Source: JANOBJ01 sp031411575 (lineage in GTDB: Bacteria; Pseudomonadota; Gammaproteobacteria; Burkholderiales; Burkholderiaceae_C). From it: DNA of 11,410 nt. The notes below the pieces were generated by a model. It did no database searches. It was given only the letters and a program-made list of their open reading frames with translations, and was not told where the DNA came from. The DNA is taken from positions 1-11,410 of the forward strand of contig JANOBJ010000287.1 in NCBI GenBank assembly GCA_031411575.1, written 5' to 3'. The position numbers and the translations under genes were made by a program. Below, in pieces: positions 1 through 6,423 of this stretch. How positions within the stretch are numbered: position 1 is the first letter of the stretch; the number at the start of each line of letters is the position of its first letter.

Positions 1-150
1 CCCAAGGTGAAACGCGGCCACCCTAGGGGGCAGAGAGCTACACGCAGTGAGCGACCGTGGGGGCTGTCAGTGCCACCGCCGGGCCGCCCCAAGGTGAAAC
101 GCGGCCCCCCTGGGGGCAGGGAGCTACACCCAGTGAGCGACCGTGGGGCT
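1..150. repeat. Tandem GC-rich repeat, 87-bp period, about 1.7 copies
   Basis: The sequence starting AAGGTGAAACGCGGCC at position 4 recurs at position 91, and similarity continues through the AGCTACAC and CAGTGAGCGACCGTGGGG blocks to position 150, with a few substitutions and 1-2 base gaps. The window opens inside the first copy, so the array may extend to the left. Each unit carries a C-run/G-run dyad. The reverse complement matches a third copy at about 1357-1446. It resembles short intergenic repeats I recall from Comamonadaceae genomes, but that is memory and not a search. No credible gene lies in positions 1-148. The repeat ends exactly at the stop codon of the minus-strand gene at 149-439. 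Confidence 0.85.
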
Positions 151-439
151 AGTAAGCAACACCGTCGTAGTACTCGACTTCAATGCTCTCCATCAGCGCG
201 CGGATCGCGGGGAACAGGGTGTCGGAGTAGGGTGCACTCACATGGGCTTCCAGCGCGGTTTCGTCTTCGTACTGCTCATGCACGATGTAGGCGCGAGGCG
301 TCTGGCGTGACTTGAGCAGGGCGTAGACCAGACAACCCGGTTCGTTGCGGCGGATCTCATCTCGCAATTGCATGAACAGCGCTTCAAACGCCTGTTCCTT
401 GCCCGCCCGGACGGTGAAAGTCTTGAGTCCACCCACCAT
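149..439 (-). CDS. Antibiotic biosynthesis monooxygenase (ABM)-domain protein, YgiN-like
   Basis: Protein of 96 residues, the normal length for a single-domain ABM protein. It begins MVGGLKTFTVRAGKEQAFEA, a first beta strand followed by a helix, then an NEPGCLVYAL strand and a YIVHEQYEDETALEAHVSAP segment. The pattern of a strand ending in E, a YxD/E turn and an LxAHxxxP helix is typical of the ferredoxin-like dimeric ABM fold. Known members include quinol monooxygenases such as E. coli YgiN and heme-degrading enzymes; the substrate here cannot be told. I chose the ATG at 439 because the conserved strand starts there and a GGGGAC purine run lies about 6 bases upstream. An in-frame ATG at 499 would add 20 poorly conserved residues. 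The gene is last on the minus strand, 159 bp after the methyltransferase gene, and its TAG stop touches the tandem repeat. Confidence 0.85.
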   Translation of the reverse strand: MVGGLKTFTVRAGKEQAFEALFMQLRDEIRRNEPGCLVYALLKSRQTPRAYIVHEQYEDETALEAHVSAPYSDTLFPAIRALMESIEVEYYDGVAY

Positions 440-483
440 GCCTGTGTCCCCTGCCTGAACGTTTGTTGATCGCCTTGTACCGC

Positions 484-501
484 TCGTGGTGTACGCCACG
501 A
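484..501. promoter_or_regulatory. Short inverted repeat upstream of the ABM gene
   Basis: The sequence TCGTGG at 484-489 is mirrored by CCACGA at 496-501 around a GTAC centre. It lies 45 bp upstream of the ABM gene start, in the 159-bp gap after the methyltransferase gene. It could be an operator or a short RNA hairpin, or could be chance in GC-rich DNA. A minus-strand TTGACA at 583-588 is nearby, but I find no convincing -10 at the right distance. Confidence 0.3.
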
Positions 502-598
502 CCAGCAGGCGCCATCATGGCTCCGTTGGCGTGCGCCGTCCACGTGAAAATGTACAGTGCCCTGGCGACCGCGTTCGTCGCCTGTCAAGCTGCTGTTC

Positions 599-1465
599 TT
601 ACCGCCCGAACCCGAACACCGCGGGCGTTTGGTTGTCCAGCGCGGGCGGCTGTTGCCGCCACTGCCGCACCGTGTGGCAGCGCGCGCTGGCATGCGGCAG
701 GGTGAGCCCGCTGCACACCGCCAACCGGGTGTGGTGCTGCAGCGTGCCCAGCAGCGCCTGCAGCAGCGCTGCATTGCGGTAGGGCGTTTCGATGAACAGC
801 TGGGTCTGGCCGGTCTTGAGCGCGAGTGCTTCCAGCTCGCGGATGCGTGCGGCGCGCGCCGTGGCGTCTTGCGGCAGATAGCCCACAAACGCGAAGTTCT
901 GTCCATTGAGCCCGCTGGCGGCGAGCGCCAGCAGCAGCGAGACCGGGCCGACCAGCGGCACCACCGCCAGGCCCAGCTCGTGCGCGGCCCGCACCACCGA
1001 GCCACCCGGGTCGGCCACGGCTGGCATGCCGGCCTCGCTGACCAGTCCGATGTCATGGCCCTGCAGCGCGGCGGCCAGCAGCGGCTTGGCGTCGAATGCC
1101 GCCCCCGCGCTTCCGGTATGGTCGCCTTTCTTGTGGACGTCGCGCGGCAGCTCGGTGATCGCCAACGCCTGCAACGGCTGGGCCAGCGGCACCAGCGCAT
1201 CCACGCGCTTCAAGTAAGCACGCGTCGATTTGGCGTTCTCGCAGACCCAGTGCGCCAGCCGGGCAGCGGTCTGCAGCGTGGCCAGTGGCATGACGTCGGG
1301 CAGCGGGGCTTGCGCCTCGCAGCCGAAGTCCAGCGGGCTTGGGACCAGAAACAACGCCCCCATGCTTGTCTCTGCGTGTACTGCCCTGCTCCCCAAGGGG
1401 GCTGTGCTTGCTTGGGGCGGCCCGGCGCGGCGCACGGCGTCTGACGGCTGCGACGCTGCGCTCAT
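599..1465 (-). CDS. SAM-dependent methyltransferase, tetrapyrrole-methylase fold, RsmI-like
   Basis: Protein of 288 residues related to RsmI, the 16S rRNA C1402 2'-O-methyltransferase. Visible motifs are the first strand LFLVPSPLDFG, the glycine-rich loop VSEAGMPAVADPGG (RsmI: SDAGTPxxSDPG), the PLVGPVSLLLALAASGL segment, FAFVGYLP and FIETPYRN. The conserved GxPxxxDPG and PGP-like motifs indicate SAM binding. The divergence from classical RsmI (SEAGMP, PLVGP) fits the second, RsmI-related group found beside maf in Burkholderiales; its target is not known to me. The ATG at 1465 overlaps the maf stop as ATGA and has a GAGGG Shine-Dalgarno sequence at 1470-1474, so translational coupling is likely. 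Conserved sequence begins only at Met35 (ATG at 1363), and the intervening residues are encoded largely by a dispersed repeat. The shorter start at 1363 therefore remains possible. Confidence 0.88.
   Translation of the reverse strand: MSAASQPSDAVRRAGPPQASTAPLGSRAVHAETSMGALFLVPSPLDFGCEAQAPLPDVMPLATLQTAARLAHWVCENAKSTRAYLKRVDALVPLAQPLQALAITELPRDVHKKGDHTGSAGAAFDAKPLLAAALQGHDIGLVSEAGMPAVADPGGSVVRAAHELGLAVVPLVGPVSLLLALAASGLNGQNFAFVGYLPQDATARAARIRELEALALKTGQTQLFIETPYRNAALLQALLGTLQHHTRLAVCSGLTLPHASARCHTVRQWRQQPPALDNQTPAVFGFGR
1357..1446. repeat. Third copy of the 87-bp repeat, inverted, inside a gene's 5' end
   Basis: Read on the plus strand, the blocks CCCCCATGCTTG, TCTCTGCGTGTA, CCCCAAGGGGGC and CTTGGGGCGGCCCGGCG match, in the same order and spacing, the reverse complement of the units at 1-150. 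The total length is about one unit. It covers codons roughly 7-37 of the methyltransferase reading frame, including the alternative ATG at 1363. The length is close to 87 bp, a multiple of three, which is consistent with an insertion that kept the frame open. Confidence 0.75.
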
Positions 1466-2094
1466 AGCACCCTCACGCCCGCAGCGCGAATCATCCGGCA
1501 GGTGCGGATCAGCGGCAGGCCGACCAGCGCGGTCGGGTCGTCGTTGTCGATGCGCGCCAGCAGCGCGATACCCAGGCCCTCGCTCTTGGCGCTGCCGGCG
1601 CAGTCGTAGGGCTGTTCGGCACGCAGGTAGGCCTCAATCTCGGCGTCGTCCAGGTCGCGGAACTGCACCCGCACGGGGGCGAGATCGACCTGCTCGAAGC
1701 CGCTGGCCCGGCACACCACCGCCACCGCGGTCTGGAACACCACCCACTGGCCGCGCATCTGGCGCAGTTGCGCGGTGGCGCGTTCGTGCGTGCCGGGCTT
1801 GCCCAGCGGCTGGCCAGCCAGATCGGCCACCTGGTCAGAGCCAATCACCACAGCCTCGGGAAAGCGGGCCGCCACCGCCTGCGCCTTGGCCAGCGCCAGC
1901 CGGCAGGCCAAGTCGCGCGGCGACTCGCCCGGCAGCGGCGCTTCGTCCACCGCGGGCGCGGCCACCTCGAAGGGCACGCGCAGCCGCGCCAGCAACTCGC
2001 GGCGGTAGCGGGAGGTCGAGCCGAGTACCAGCGCGCGGCTGGCGGGGGCGGAGAGAGCGCTGTGAGCGGGATCGGGGGCAGGGGCCAAGGTCAT
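1462..2094 (-). CDS. maf: Maf-family nucleotide pyrophosphatase, YceF type
   Basis: Protein of 210 residues. Maf proteins hydrolyse non-canonical or modified nucleoside triphosphates to monophosphates plus pyrophosphate. The YceF branch prefers 7-methyl-GTP, while the YhdE branch acts on dTTP/UTP. Seen here are the N-terminal LGSTSRYRRELL phosphate-binding motif, the AVDE segment, GSDQVADLAG and the C-terminal CAGSAKSEGLGIALL then DPTALVGLPLI. GSDQV with CAGS.KSEGLG is the YceF signature as I recall it, so m7GTP pyrophosphatase is the best guess. The first 20 residues are an Ala/Pro-rich extension with no alternative ATG in it. The stop codon overlaps the ATG of the methyltransferase gene. 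The start codon faces the yceD start, the two ATGs sharing a CATG. Confidence 0.93.
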   Translation of the reverse strand: MTLAPAPDPAHSALSAPASRALVLGSTSRYRRELLARLRVPFEVAAPAVDEAPLPGESPRDLACRLALAKAQAVAARFPEAVVIGSDQVADLAGQPLGKPGTHERATAQLRQMRGQWVVFQTAVAVVCRASGFEQVDLAPVRVQFRDLDDAEIEAYLRAEQPYDCAGSAKSEGLGIALLARIDNDDPTALVGLPLIRTCRMIRAAGVRVL

Positions 2095-2716
2095 GCGGCG
2101 ATTCTCTTACACTGCCGCGATGGCACCCGTTTCAGGCAAACCCGCCGACAAGGCATCCGACACCCGTACCGGCCGGTCATGGACGCTCAACCGTCTGGAC
2201 GTGAAGTCGTTCGCGCTGCAACAGGCGCAGCTGGAGGGTCATGAGACGCTACAAAAATATGAGCGACTGATGACCGAATCACAAGGACTTGGCGGCGATT
2301 TGGCACTGAACTGGCGAGCGATGGGCGAGTTGCGAGCCAGCGGCGGTACCGATCACGCCTGGCTGCACCTGGAAGCCGACACGCGCGTGCCGCTGACCTG
2401 CCAGCGCTGCCTGCTGCCGGTGCAAACTCCGCTGACGGTGGACCGCTGGTTCCGGTTTGTGCGCGATGAGGCGACAGCCCTGGCCGAAGACGACGAGGCC
2501 GAGGAAGACCTGTTGTCGCTGGAGGGTGACTTTGATCTGCAGGGGCTGATTGAGGACGAATTGCTGATGGAATTGCCGCTGGTGCCCCTGCACGAGACCT
2601 GTCCGACCGATGTGAAGTTAGCGGTCGCTGACGTGGAATTCGAGGCGGAAGCGACGGATCGGCCTCATCCGTTTGCCGGGCTGGCGGTGCTCAAGCGCGA
2701 CAAACCCGGCCACTGA
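2093..2716 (+). CDS. yceD: YceD / DUF177 family protein, 23S rRNA accumulation factor
   Basis: Protein of up to 207 residues. DUF177 proteins are needed for normal 23S rRNA accumulation in E. coli and plants, and they are usually encoded just before rpmF, as here. The family pattern is clear: RLDVKSFA near the start, a TCQRCLLP pair of cysteines, an acidic EDDEAEEDLL stretch, the DLQGLIEDELLMELPLVPLH helix and a third cysteine in ETCP. The CxxC plus later Cys suggests metal binding. The start is uncertain. ATG 2093 has an AGGGG run 8 bases upstream but overlaps the divergent maf start. ATG 2120 (MAPVSGKP) has no Shine-Dalgarno sequence. Both leave a longer N-terminal tail before RLDV than I expect for the family. 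Confidence 0.93.
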   Translation: MRRFSYTAAMAPVSGKPADKASDTRTGRSWTLNRLDVKSFALQQAQLEGHETLQKYERLMTESQGLGGDLALNWRAMGELRASGGTDHAWLHLEADTRVPLTCQRCLLPVQTPLTVDRWFRFVRDEATALAEDDEAEEDLLSLEGDFDLQGLIEDELLMELPLVPLHETCPTDVKLAVADVEFEAEATDRPHPFAGLAVLKRDKPGH

Positions 2717-2741
2717 CTGGCGCGGGCGCACCCGATTGCGC

Positions 2742-2747
2742 TATAAT
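2742..2747 (+). promoter_or_regulatory. Sigma-70 -10 box for rpmF
   Basis: A perfect TATAAT stands 25 bp after the yceD stop codon, in GC-rich surroundings. The hexamer at the expected -35 position (2719-2724, TGGCGC) is poor, and I see no TGn extension. Transcription from here would start near 2754 and give rpmF a leader of about 180 nt, so L32 could be made apart from YceD. Confidence 0.65.
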
Positions 2748-2935
2748 CAAAGGCTTCGCGCGATTCGGCCGCCCCGTCACAAACGAGGTCCGGATTTGCG
2801 CAATGTGACAGTTCAGCGTGGAGTTCAGCGTGGCAGATGCCTGCAGCGATGCGCCCGTCACGCCACCGACCAACCCGTTTAACCGGTTGCTGCCGTCTCC
2901 CTCCGAGGTTGCAGCGCCCCCTTCAGGAGCCCACC

Positions 2936-3118
2936 ATGGCCGTCCAGCAAAACAAGAAGTCGCCTTCCAAGCGCGGCATGCACCGTTCGCACAACGCCCT
3001 CAACGTGCCGGGCATCGCCGTGGAGCCCACCACGGGCGAAACCCACCTGCGCCACCACATCAGCCCGAACGGCTTTTACCGTGGCCGCCAGGTGCTGAAA
3101 AACAAGTCTGAAGCCTGA
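2936..3118 (+). CDS. rpmF: 50S ribosomal protein L32
   Basis: Protein of 60 residues, full length for bL32, a component of the large ribosomal subunit. It starts MAVQQNKKSPSKRGMHRSHN, followed by a GETHLRHHISPNGFYRGRQV segment, both close to E. coli L32. It has no cysteine, so it is the zinc-free form typical of many proteobacteria. The start at 2936 is fixed by an AGGAG Shine-Dalgarno sequence at 2925-2929 and by the conserved MAVQQNK N-terminus; an upstream in-frame ATG at 2837 would add unrelated residues. A promoter lies 190 bp upstream and a hairpin terminator about 40 bp downstream, suggesting that rpmF is at least partly a separate transcript between yceD and plsX. Confidence 0.97.
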   Translation: MAVQQNKKSPSKRGMHRSHNALNVPGIAVEPTTGETHLRHHISPNGFYRGRQVLKNKSEA

Positions 3119-3158
3119 TCGCCCACGTCGCGTCCTCATCGCGTCGTTATCACACCTT

Positions 3159-3199
3159 GGCCCGGCGCTACGTTTTTTGTAGCATCGGGCCTTTGTTTT
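3159..3199 (+). terminator. Intrinsic terminator or attenuator after rpmF
   Basis: GGCCCG at 3159-3164 pairs with CGGGCC at 3186-3191 and GCTAC at 3167-3171 with GTAGC at 3179-3183. One G-U pair and one mismatch lie between them, and the loop is T-rich. A T-rich tail TTTGTTTT follows at 3192-3199. This is a good Rho-independent shape, placed 41 bp after rpmF and 76 bp before plsX, so it could limit read-through into the fab genes. Confidence 0.65.
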
Positions 3200-3274
3200 G
3201 ATGTTCTCCCTGGCCCGTTCCGGTCCGTCTGAGCGCAACCGCCCGGCTGCTGCCGTGGCCGGGAGAGCCCTCGC

Positions 3275-4339
3275 ATGACCACGCTGGCCGTCGATTGCAT
3301 GGGTGGCGACCACGGCCCGGCCGTCACGCTGGTGGCCTGCCGCCAGTTTCTCGAACAACACCCCGAAGCGCAACTCCTGCTGGTCGGCAAGCCCGATGCC
3401 CTGGTAGCGCTGCAGCACCTGCGCGCGCGCGTGGTAGCCGCCAGCGAGGTCGTCACCATGGATGACTCGGTTGAGGTGGCGCTGCGGCGCAAAAAAGATT
3501 CGTCCATGCGCGTGGCGATCCAGCAGGTGAAAGACGGCACCGCTGATGTTGCGGTCTCGGCCGGCAATACCGGCGCCCTGATGGCGATTGCGCGCTACCT
3601 GCTCAAAACCGTGGACGGCATCGACCGCCCGGCCATCGCCACCCAGTTGCCCAATGCCAAGGGCGGCGCCACCACGGTGCTGGATCTGGGCGCCAATGTG
3701 GATTGCACGGCTGAGCACCTGCTGCAGTTTGCAGTGATGGGCTCGGCGCTGGTGTCAGTGCTCAAAAATGACGACAACCCGACCGTGGGCCTGCTCAACA
3801 TAGGTGAAGAAGTCATTAAAGGCAGCGAAACGATCAAAAAAGCAGGTGAACTGTTGCGATCTGCTGCCAACTCCGGCGATTTGAACTTTTACGGCAATGT
3901 CGAAGGCAACGATATTTTCCATGGCACGACCGATATCGTGGTGTGCGACGGCTTCGTCGGCAATGTGGCGCTCAAGACCAGCGAGGGCCTCGCGTCGATG
4001 ATCCGCGATTTCCTCAAGGCCGAGTATTCGCGCAATATCTTCACCAAGATTGCAGCCATCATCTCCTATCCGGTGCTAACTGCGTTTAAAAATCGCCTTG
4101 ACCATCGCCGCTACAACGGTGCAGCGCTGCTCGGCCTGCGCGGGCTGGTGTTCAAGAGCCACGGCTCGGCGGACGCGCTGGCGTTTGAGCAGGCGCTGAA
4201 TCGCGCTTATGATGCGGCGCGTAACCATTTGCTGGAGCGCGTGCAGGCCCGGATCGCCCACGCGGCCCCTTTGCTGGCACCGCCCCCGCCGGGAGCGCTG
4301 GCCGCAGCAGCCCCGGCAACCGTCGAAGCCACCCCATAA
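3275..4339 (+). CDS. plsX: Phosphate acyltransferase PlsX
   Basis: Protein of 354 residues. PlsX makes acyl-phosphate from acyl-ACP and inorganic phosphate. PlsY then uses acyl-phosphate to acylate glycerol-3-phosphate, the first step of phospholipid synthesis; PlsX is a peripheral inner-membrane protein. Family landmarks are LAVDCMGGDHGP at the start, SAGNTGALMAIA, LDLGANVDCTAEHLLQFA, GLLNIGEEVIKG, GNVEGNDI followed by DIVVCDGFVGNVALK, and GAALLGLRGLVFKSHGSAD. The ATG at 3275 follows a GGGAGAG Shine-Dalgarno sequence at 3261-3267. The last 25-30 residues form a Pro/Ala-rich tail (LLAPPPPGALAAAAPA) beyond the usual end of the fold. fabH begins 4 bp after the stop codon, so the two are surely cotranscribed. 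Confidence 0.97.
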   Translation: MTTLAVDCMGGDHGPAVTLVACRQFLEQHPEAQLLLVGKPDALVALQHLRARVVAASEVVTMDDSVEVALRRKKDSSMRVAIQQVKDGTADVAVSAGNTGALMAIARYLLKTVDGIDRPAIATQLPNAKGGATTVLDLGANVDCTAEHLLQFAVMGSALVSVLKNDDNPTVGLLNIGEEVIKGSETIKKAGELLRSAANSGDLNFYGNVEGNDIFHGTTDIVVCDGFVGNVALKTSEGLASMIRDFLKAEYSRNIFTKIAAIISYPVLTAFKNRLDHRRYNGAALLGLRGLVFKSHGSADALAFEQALNRAYDAARNHLLERVQARIAHAAPLLAPPPPGALAAAAPATVEATP

Positions 4340-4343
4340 CAGT

Positions 4344-5321
4344 ATGAGACGCTATTCCCGCATCACCGGCACCGGCAGCTACCTGCCGCCGCGCCGGTTG
4401 ACCAATGCCGATCTGGCAGCACTGCTGGCGGCCGATGGCGTCGAAACCTCCGACGAATGGATCGTGGAGCGCACCGGCATCCGGGCGCGACACTTCTGCG
4501 CGCCCGACGTGACCGCCAGTGACCTGGCGTTGGAGGCTTGCCGCAACGCGCTGCAGGCGGCCGGCCGGGCGGCGTCTGACATTGACCTCATCATCGTCGC
4601 CACGTCCACGCCGGACATGGTGTTTCCCTCCACGGCCGCGATCCTGCAGCACAAACTAGGTATTGCGGGCTGCCCGGCGTTTGACGTTCAGGCGGTGTGC
4701 AGCGGTTTTGTCTACGCGCTGTCGATTGCCGATTCAATGATCCAGACCGGCGCCGCCAACCGCGCGCTGGTGGTGGGCTCTGAAGTGTTCTCGCGCATCC
4801 TCGATTTCAAGGACCGTACCACCTGCGTGCTGTTTGGCGACGGTGCCGGCGCCGTGGTGCTGGAAGCGTCCGACACCCCCGGCATTCTGGCCAGTGAACT
4901 GCACGCCGACGGCAAGCACGTGGGCATCCTGTGTGTGCCGGGCAACGTGTCGGGCGGCCAGGTGCTGGGCGACCCGACCCTCAAGATGGACGGCCAGGCG
5001 GTCTTCAAACTCGCGGTGGGCGTGCTGGCCGACGTGGCGCGATCGGTGCTGGCCAAGGCGGGCAAGACCGAAGCCGATATCGACTGGCTGATCCCGCACC
5101 AGGCCAATATCCGCATCATGCAGAGCACCGCCAAAAAGCTCAAACTGGCCGACGATCACGTGATCGTGACGGTGGACCAGCATGGCAACACCTCGGCCGC
5201 TTCGATTCCGCTGGCGCTCGACGTCGGCGTGCGCGACGGCCGCATCCAGCCCGGCCAGACGCTGCTGCTCGAAGGCGTGGGCGGCGGTTTCACCTGGGGT
5301 GCAGTGCTATTAAATTTATAG
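4344..5321 (+). CDS. fabH: Beta-ketoacyl-ACP synthase III (KAS III)
   Basis: Protein of 325 residues, normal for FabH. It condenses acetyl-CoA with malonyl-ACP to start type II fatty acid synthesis in the cytoplasm. The catalytic triad is visible: Cys119 in DVQAVCSGF, His252 in IPHQANIR and Asn282 in QHGNTSAAS. Other landmarks are TSDEWIVERTGI near the N-terminus, FGDGAGAVVLE, and the C-terminal GVGGGFTWGAVLL. The start at 4344 (MRRYSRITGTGSYLP) fits the family; a longer frame from 4209 would overlap plsX. No Shine-Dalgarno sequence is visible, and translation probably depends on coupling to plsX 4 bp upstream. The final codons and the TAG stop lie inside a dispersed AT-rich repeat at 5306-5341. 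The 151-bp gap before fabD holds the rest of that repeat and nothing else I can name. Confidence 0.97.
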   Translation: MRRYSRITGTGSYLPPRRLTNADLAALLAADGVETSDEWIVERTGIRARHFCAPDVTASDLALEACRNALQAAGRAASDIDLIIVATSTPDMVFPSTAAILQHKLGIAGCPAFDVQAVCSGFVYALSIADSMIQTGAANRALVVGSEVFSRILDFKDRTTCVLFGDGAGAVVLEASDTPGILASELHADGKHVGILCVPGNVSGGQVLGDPTLKMDGQAVFKLAVGVLADVARSVLAKAGKTEADIDWLIPHQANIRIMQSTAKKLKLADDHVIVTVDQHGNTSAASIPLALDVGVRDGRIQPGQTLLLEGVGGGFTWGAVLLNL

Positions 5322-5341
5322 CAAACTATGACCAAGGGACG
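5306..5341 (+). repeat. AT-rich 36-nt dispersed module, copy A (end of fabH)
   Basis: The module is GCTAT, 7 A/T-rich bases, ATAGC, 6 bases, then TGACCnnGnGACG. Here GCTAT is at 5306-5310, ATAGC at 5318-5322 and TGACCAAGGGACG at 5329-5341. GCTAT and ATAGC form a small stem. Two more copies with identical spacing occur at 5887-5922 and 11249-11284. In this copy the ATAGC arm supplies the fabH TAG stop. AT-rich sequence continues to about 5370 (GGGCTAATTGATGCC). Confidence 0.8.
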
Positions 5342-5472
5342 ACGACAACAGGGCTAATTGATGCCTAAAACCCGTTGAACCGCGTCTTTGGCCACACCTC
5401 AACTGCCTTCTCCTGTTTGCCCCTCCTGATTAACTTCCCGCGTCACCGCCCGCGTCACTTCCTCACCGCGCC

Positions 5473-6423
5473 ATGAAACCGTTTGCCTTCGTATTCCCCG
5501 GCCAGGGCTCGCAGTCCGTCGGCATGCTCGACGCCTGGGGCGACCACCCGGTGGTGGCCCAGACGCTGGCCGAAGCGTCCGATGCGCTGGGTGAGAACCT
5601 GGGCGCCCTGATCAAGGACGGACCCAAGGAAGCGCTGGCGCTCACCACCAACACCCAGCCGGTGATGCTGGTGGCCGCGATAGCCGCCTACCGCGTCTGG
5701 ATGGCCGAAACCGGCGCCGCGCCCGCCGTCGTGGCCGGCCATTCGCTGGGCGAATACTCCGCGCTGGTGGCCGCCGGTGCGCTGACGCTGGCCGACGCGG
5801 TGCCGCTGGTCCGCTTCCGGGCCGCCGCCATGCAGCAGGCGGTGCCCGTGGGCGCTGGCGCCATGGCCGCCATTCTGGGCATGGACGCTCCTAAAGTAAT
5901 AGCTATATGTGACCAAGTGACGCGGACTTTCGGCCCCGACAGCGTGGAAACCGTGGCCGCCGCCAATTTCAACGACCCGGCGCAAACCGTGATCGCCGGC
6001 AGCAAGGCCGCGGTCGACCAGGCCTGCGAGGCGCTCAAAGCAGCGGGCGCCAAACGCGCCCTGCCGCTGGCGGTGTCGGCGCCGTTCCACTCGCCGCTGA
6101 TGAAGCCCGCGGCCGAGCAGCTGCGCGAAAAACTCGCCTCGGTGGCGCTGGCCGCACCGCGGATTCCGGTGGTCAACAACATCGACGTAGCGGTGGAAAC
6201 CGACCTCGCGCGCATCCGCGACGCGCTCTACCGCCAGGCCTTCGGCCCGGTGCGCTGGGTCGAGTGCGTGGCCGCCATCAAGACCCATGGCGTCAGCCAC
6301 CTCATCGAATGCGGCCCGGGCAAGGTGCTGGCCGGCATGGTCAAGCGCATTGACCCCGAGCTGACGGGCGCGGCGCTGTTCGATCCGGCCACACTGGCCG
6401 AGGTACGGGGGTTGCTGGAATGA
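5473..6423 (+). CDS. fabD: Malonyl-CoA:ACP transacylase
   Basis: Protein of 316 residues, slightly longer than E. coli FabD (309). It transfers malonate from CoA to ACP to supply the extender unit. Motifs are FPGQGSQSVGM at the N-terminus, the nucleophile elbow GHSLGE with Ser91, Arg116 in VRFRAAAMQQA that binds the malonyl carboxylate, His206 in APFHSPLM, and ECGPGKVLAGMVKRI near the end. Residues 139-150 (APKVIAICDQVT) are encoded by a copy of the AT-rich dispersed module, and this is the region where the protein is about six residues longer than E. coli FabD. The start at 5473 gives the canonical MKPFAFVFPGQ; no Shine-Dalgarno sequence is visible. The stop overlaps the fabG start as ATGA, so the two are translationally coupled. 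Confidence 0.97.
   Translation: MKPFAFVFPGQGSQSVGMLDAWGDHPVVAQTLAEASDALGENLGALIKDGPKEALALTTNTQPVMLVAAIAAYRVWMAETGAAPAVVAGHSLGEYSALVAAGALTLADAVPLVRFRAAAMQQAVPVGAGAMAAILGMDAPKVIAICDQVTRTFGPDSVETVAAANFNDPAQTVIAGSKAAVDQACEALKAAGAKRALPLAVSAPFHSPLMKPAAEQLREKLASVALAAPRIPVVNNIDVAVETDLARIRDALYRQAFGPVRWVECVAAIKTHGVSHLIECGPGKVLAGMVKRIDPELTGAALFDPATLAEVRGLLE
5887..5922 (+). repeat. AT-rich 36-nt dispersed module, copy B (inside fabD)
   Basis: GCTCC (a degenerate GCTAT) at 5887-5891, then 7 bases, ATAGC at 5899-5903, 6 bases, and TGACCAAGTGACG at 5910-5922. The last block differs from copy A at one base of 13. The module begins on a codon boundary of fabD and spans exactly 12 codons, including two ATA isoleucine codons that are rare in the GC-rich surroundings. 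Confidence 0.65.

Noticed and set aside
1..150. Possible CRISPR-like array at the left edge
   Set aside because: The whole 87-bp unit is repeated, with no constant short repeat separated by unique spacers, and another copy lies inside a gene.
7..315. Open frame of 102 codons across the tandem repeat
   Set aside because: It runs through repeat DNA and then antisense to the ABM gene; the translation is Arg/Pro/Gly-rich with no domain.
583..588. Minus-strand TTGACA as a -35 box for the ABM gene
   Set aside because: No acceptable -10 hexamer lies 16-18 bases downstream.
238..1200. Long minus-strand frame overlapping the methyltransferase and ABM genes
   Set aside because: Its translation is Arg/Trp/Cys/Ser-rich low complexity, typical of a shifted frame in high-GC DNA, while the other frames give clear protein families.
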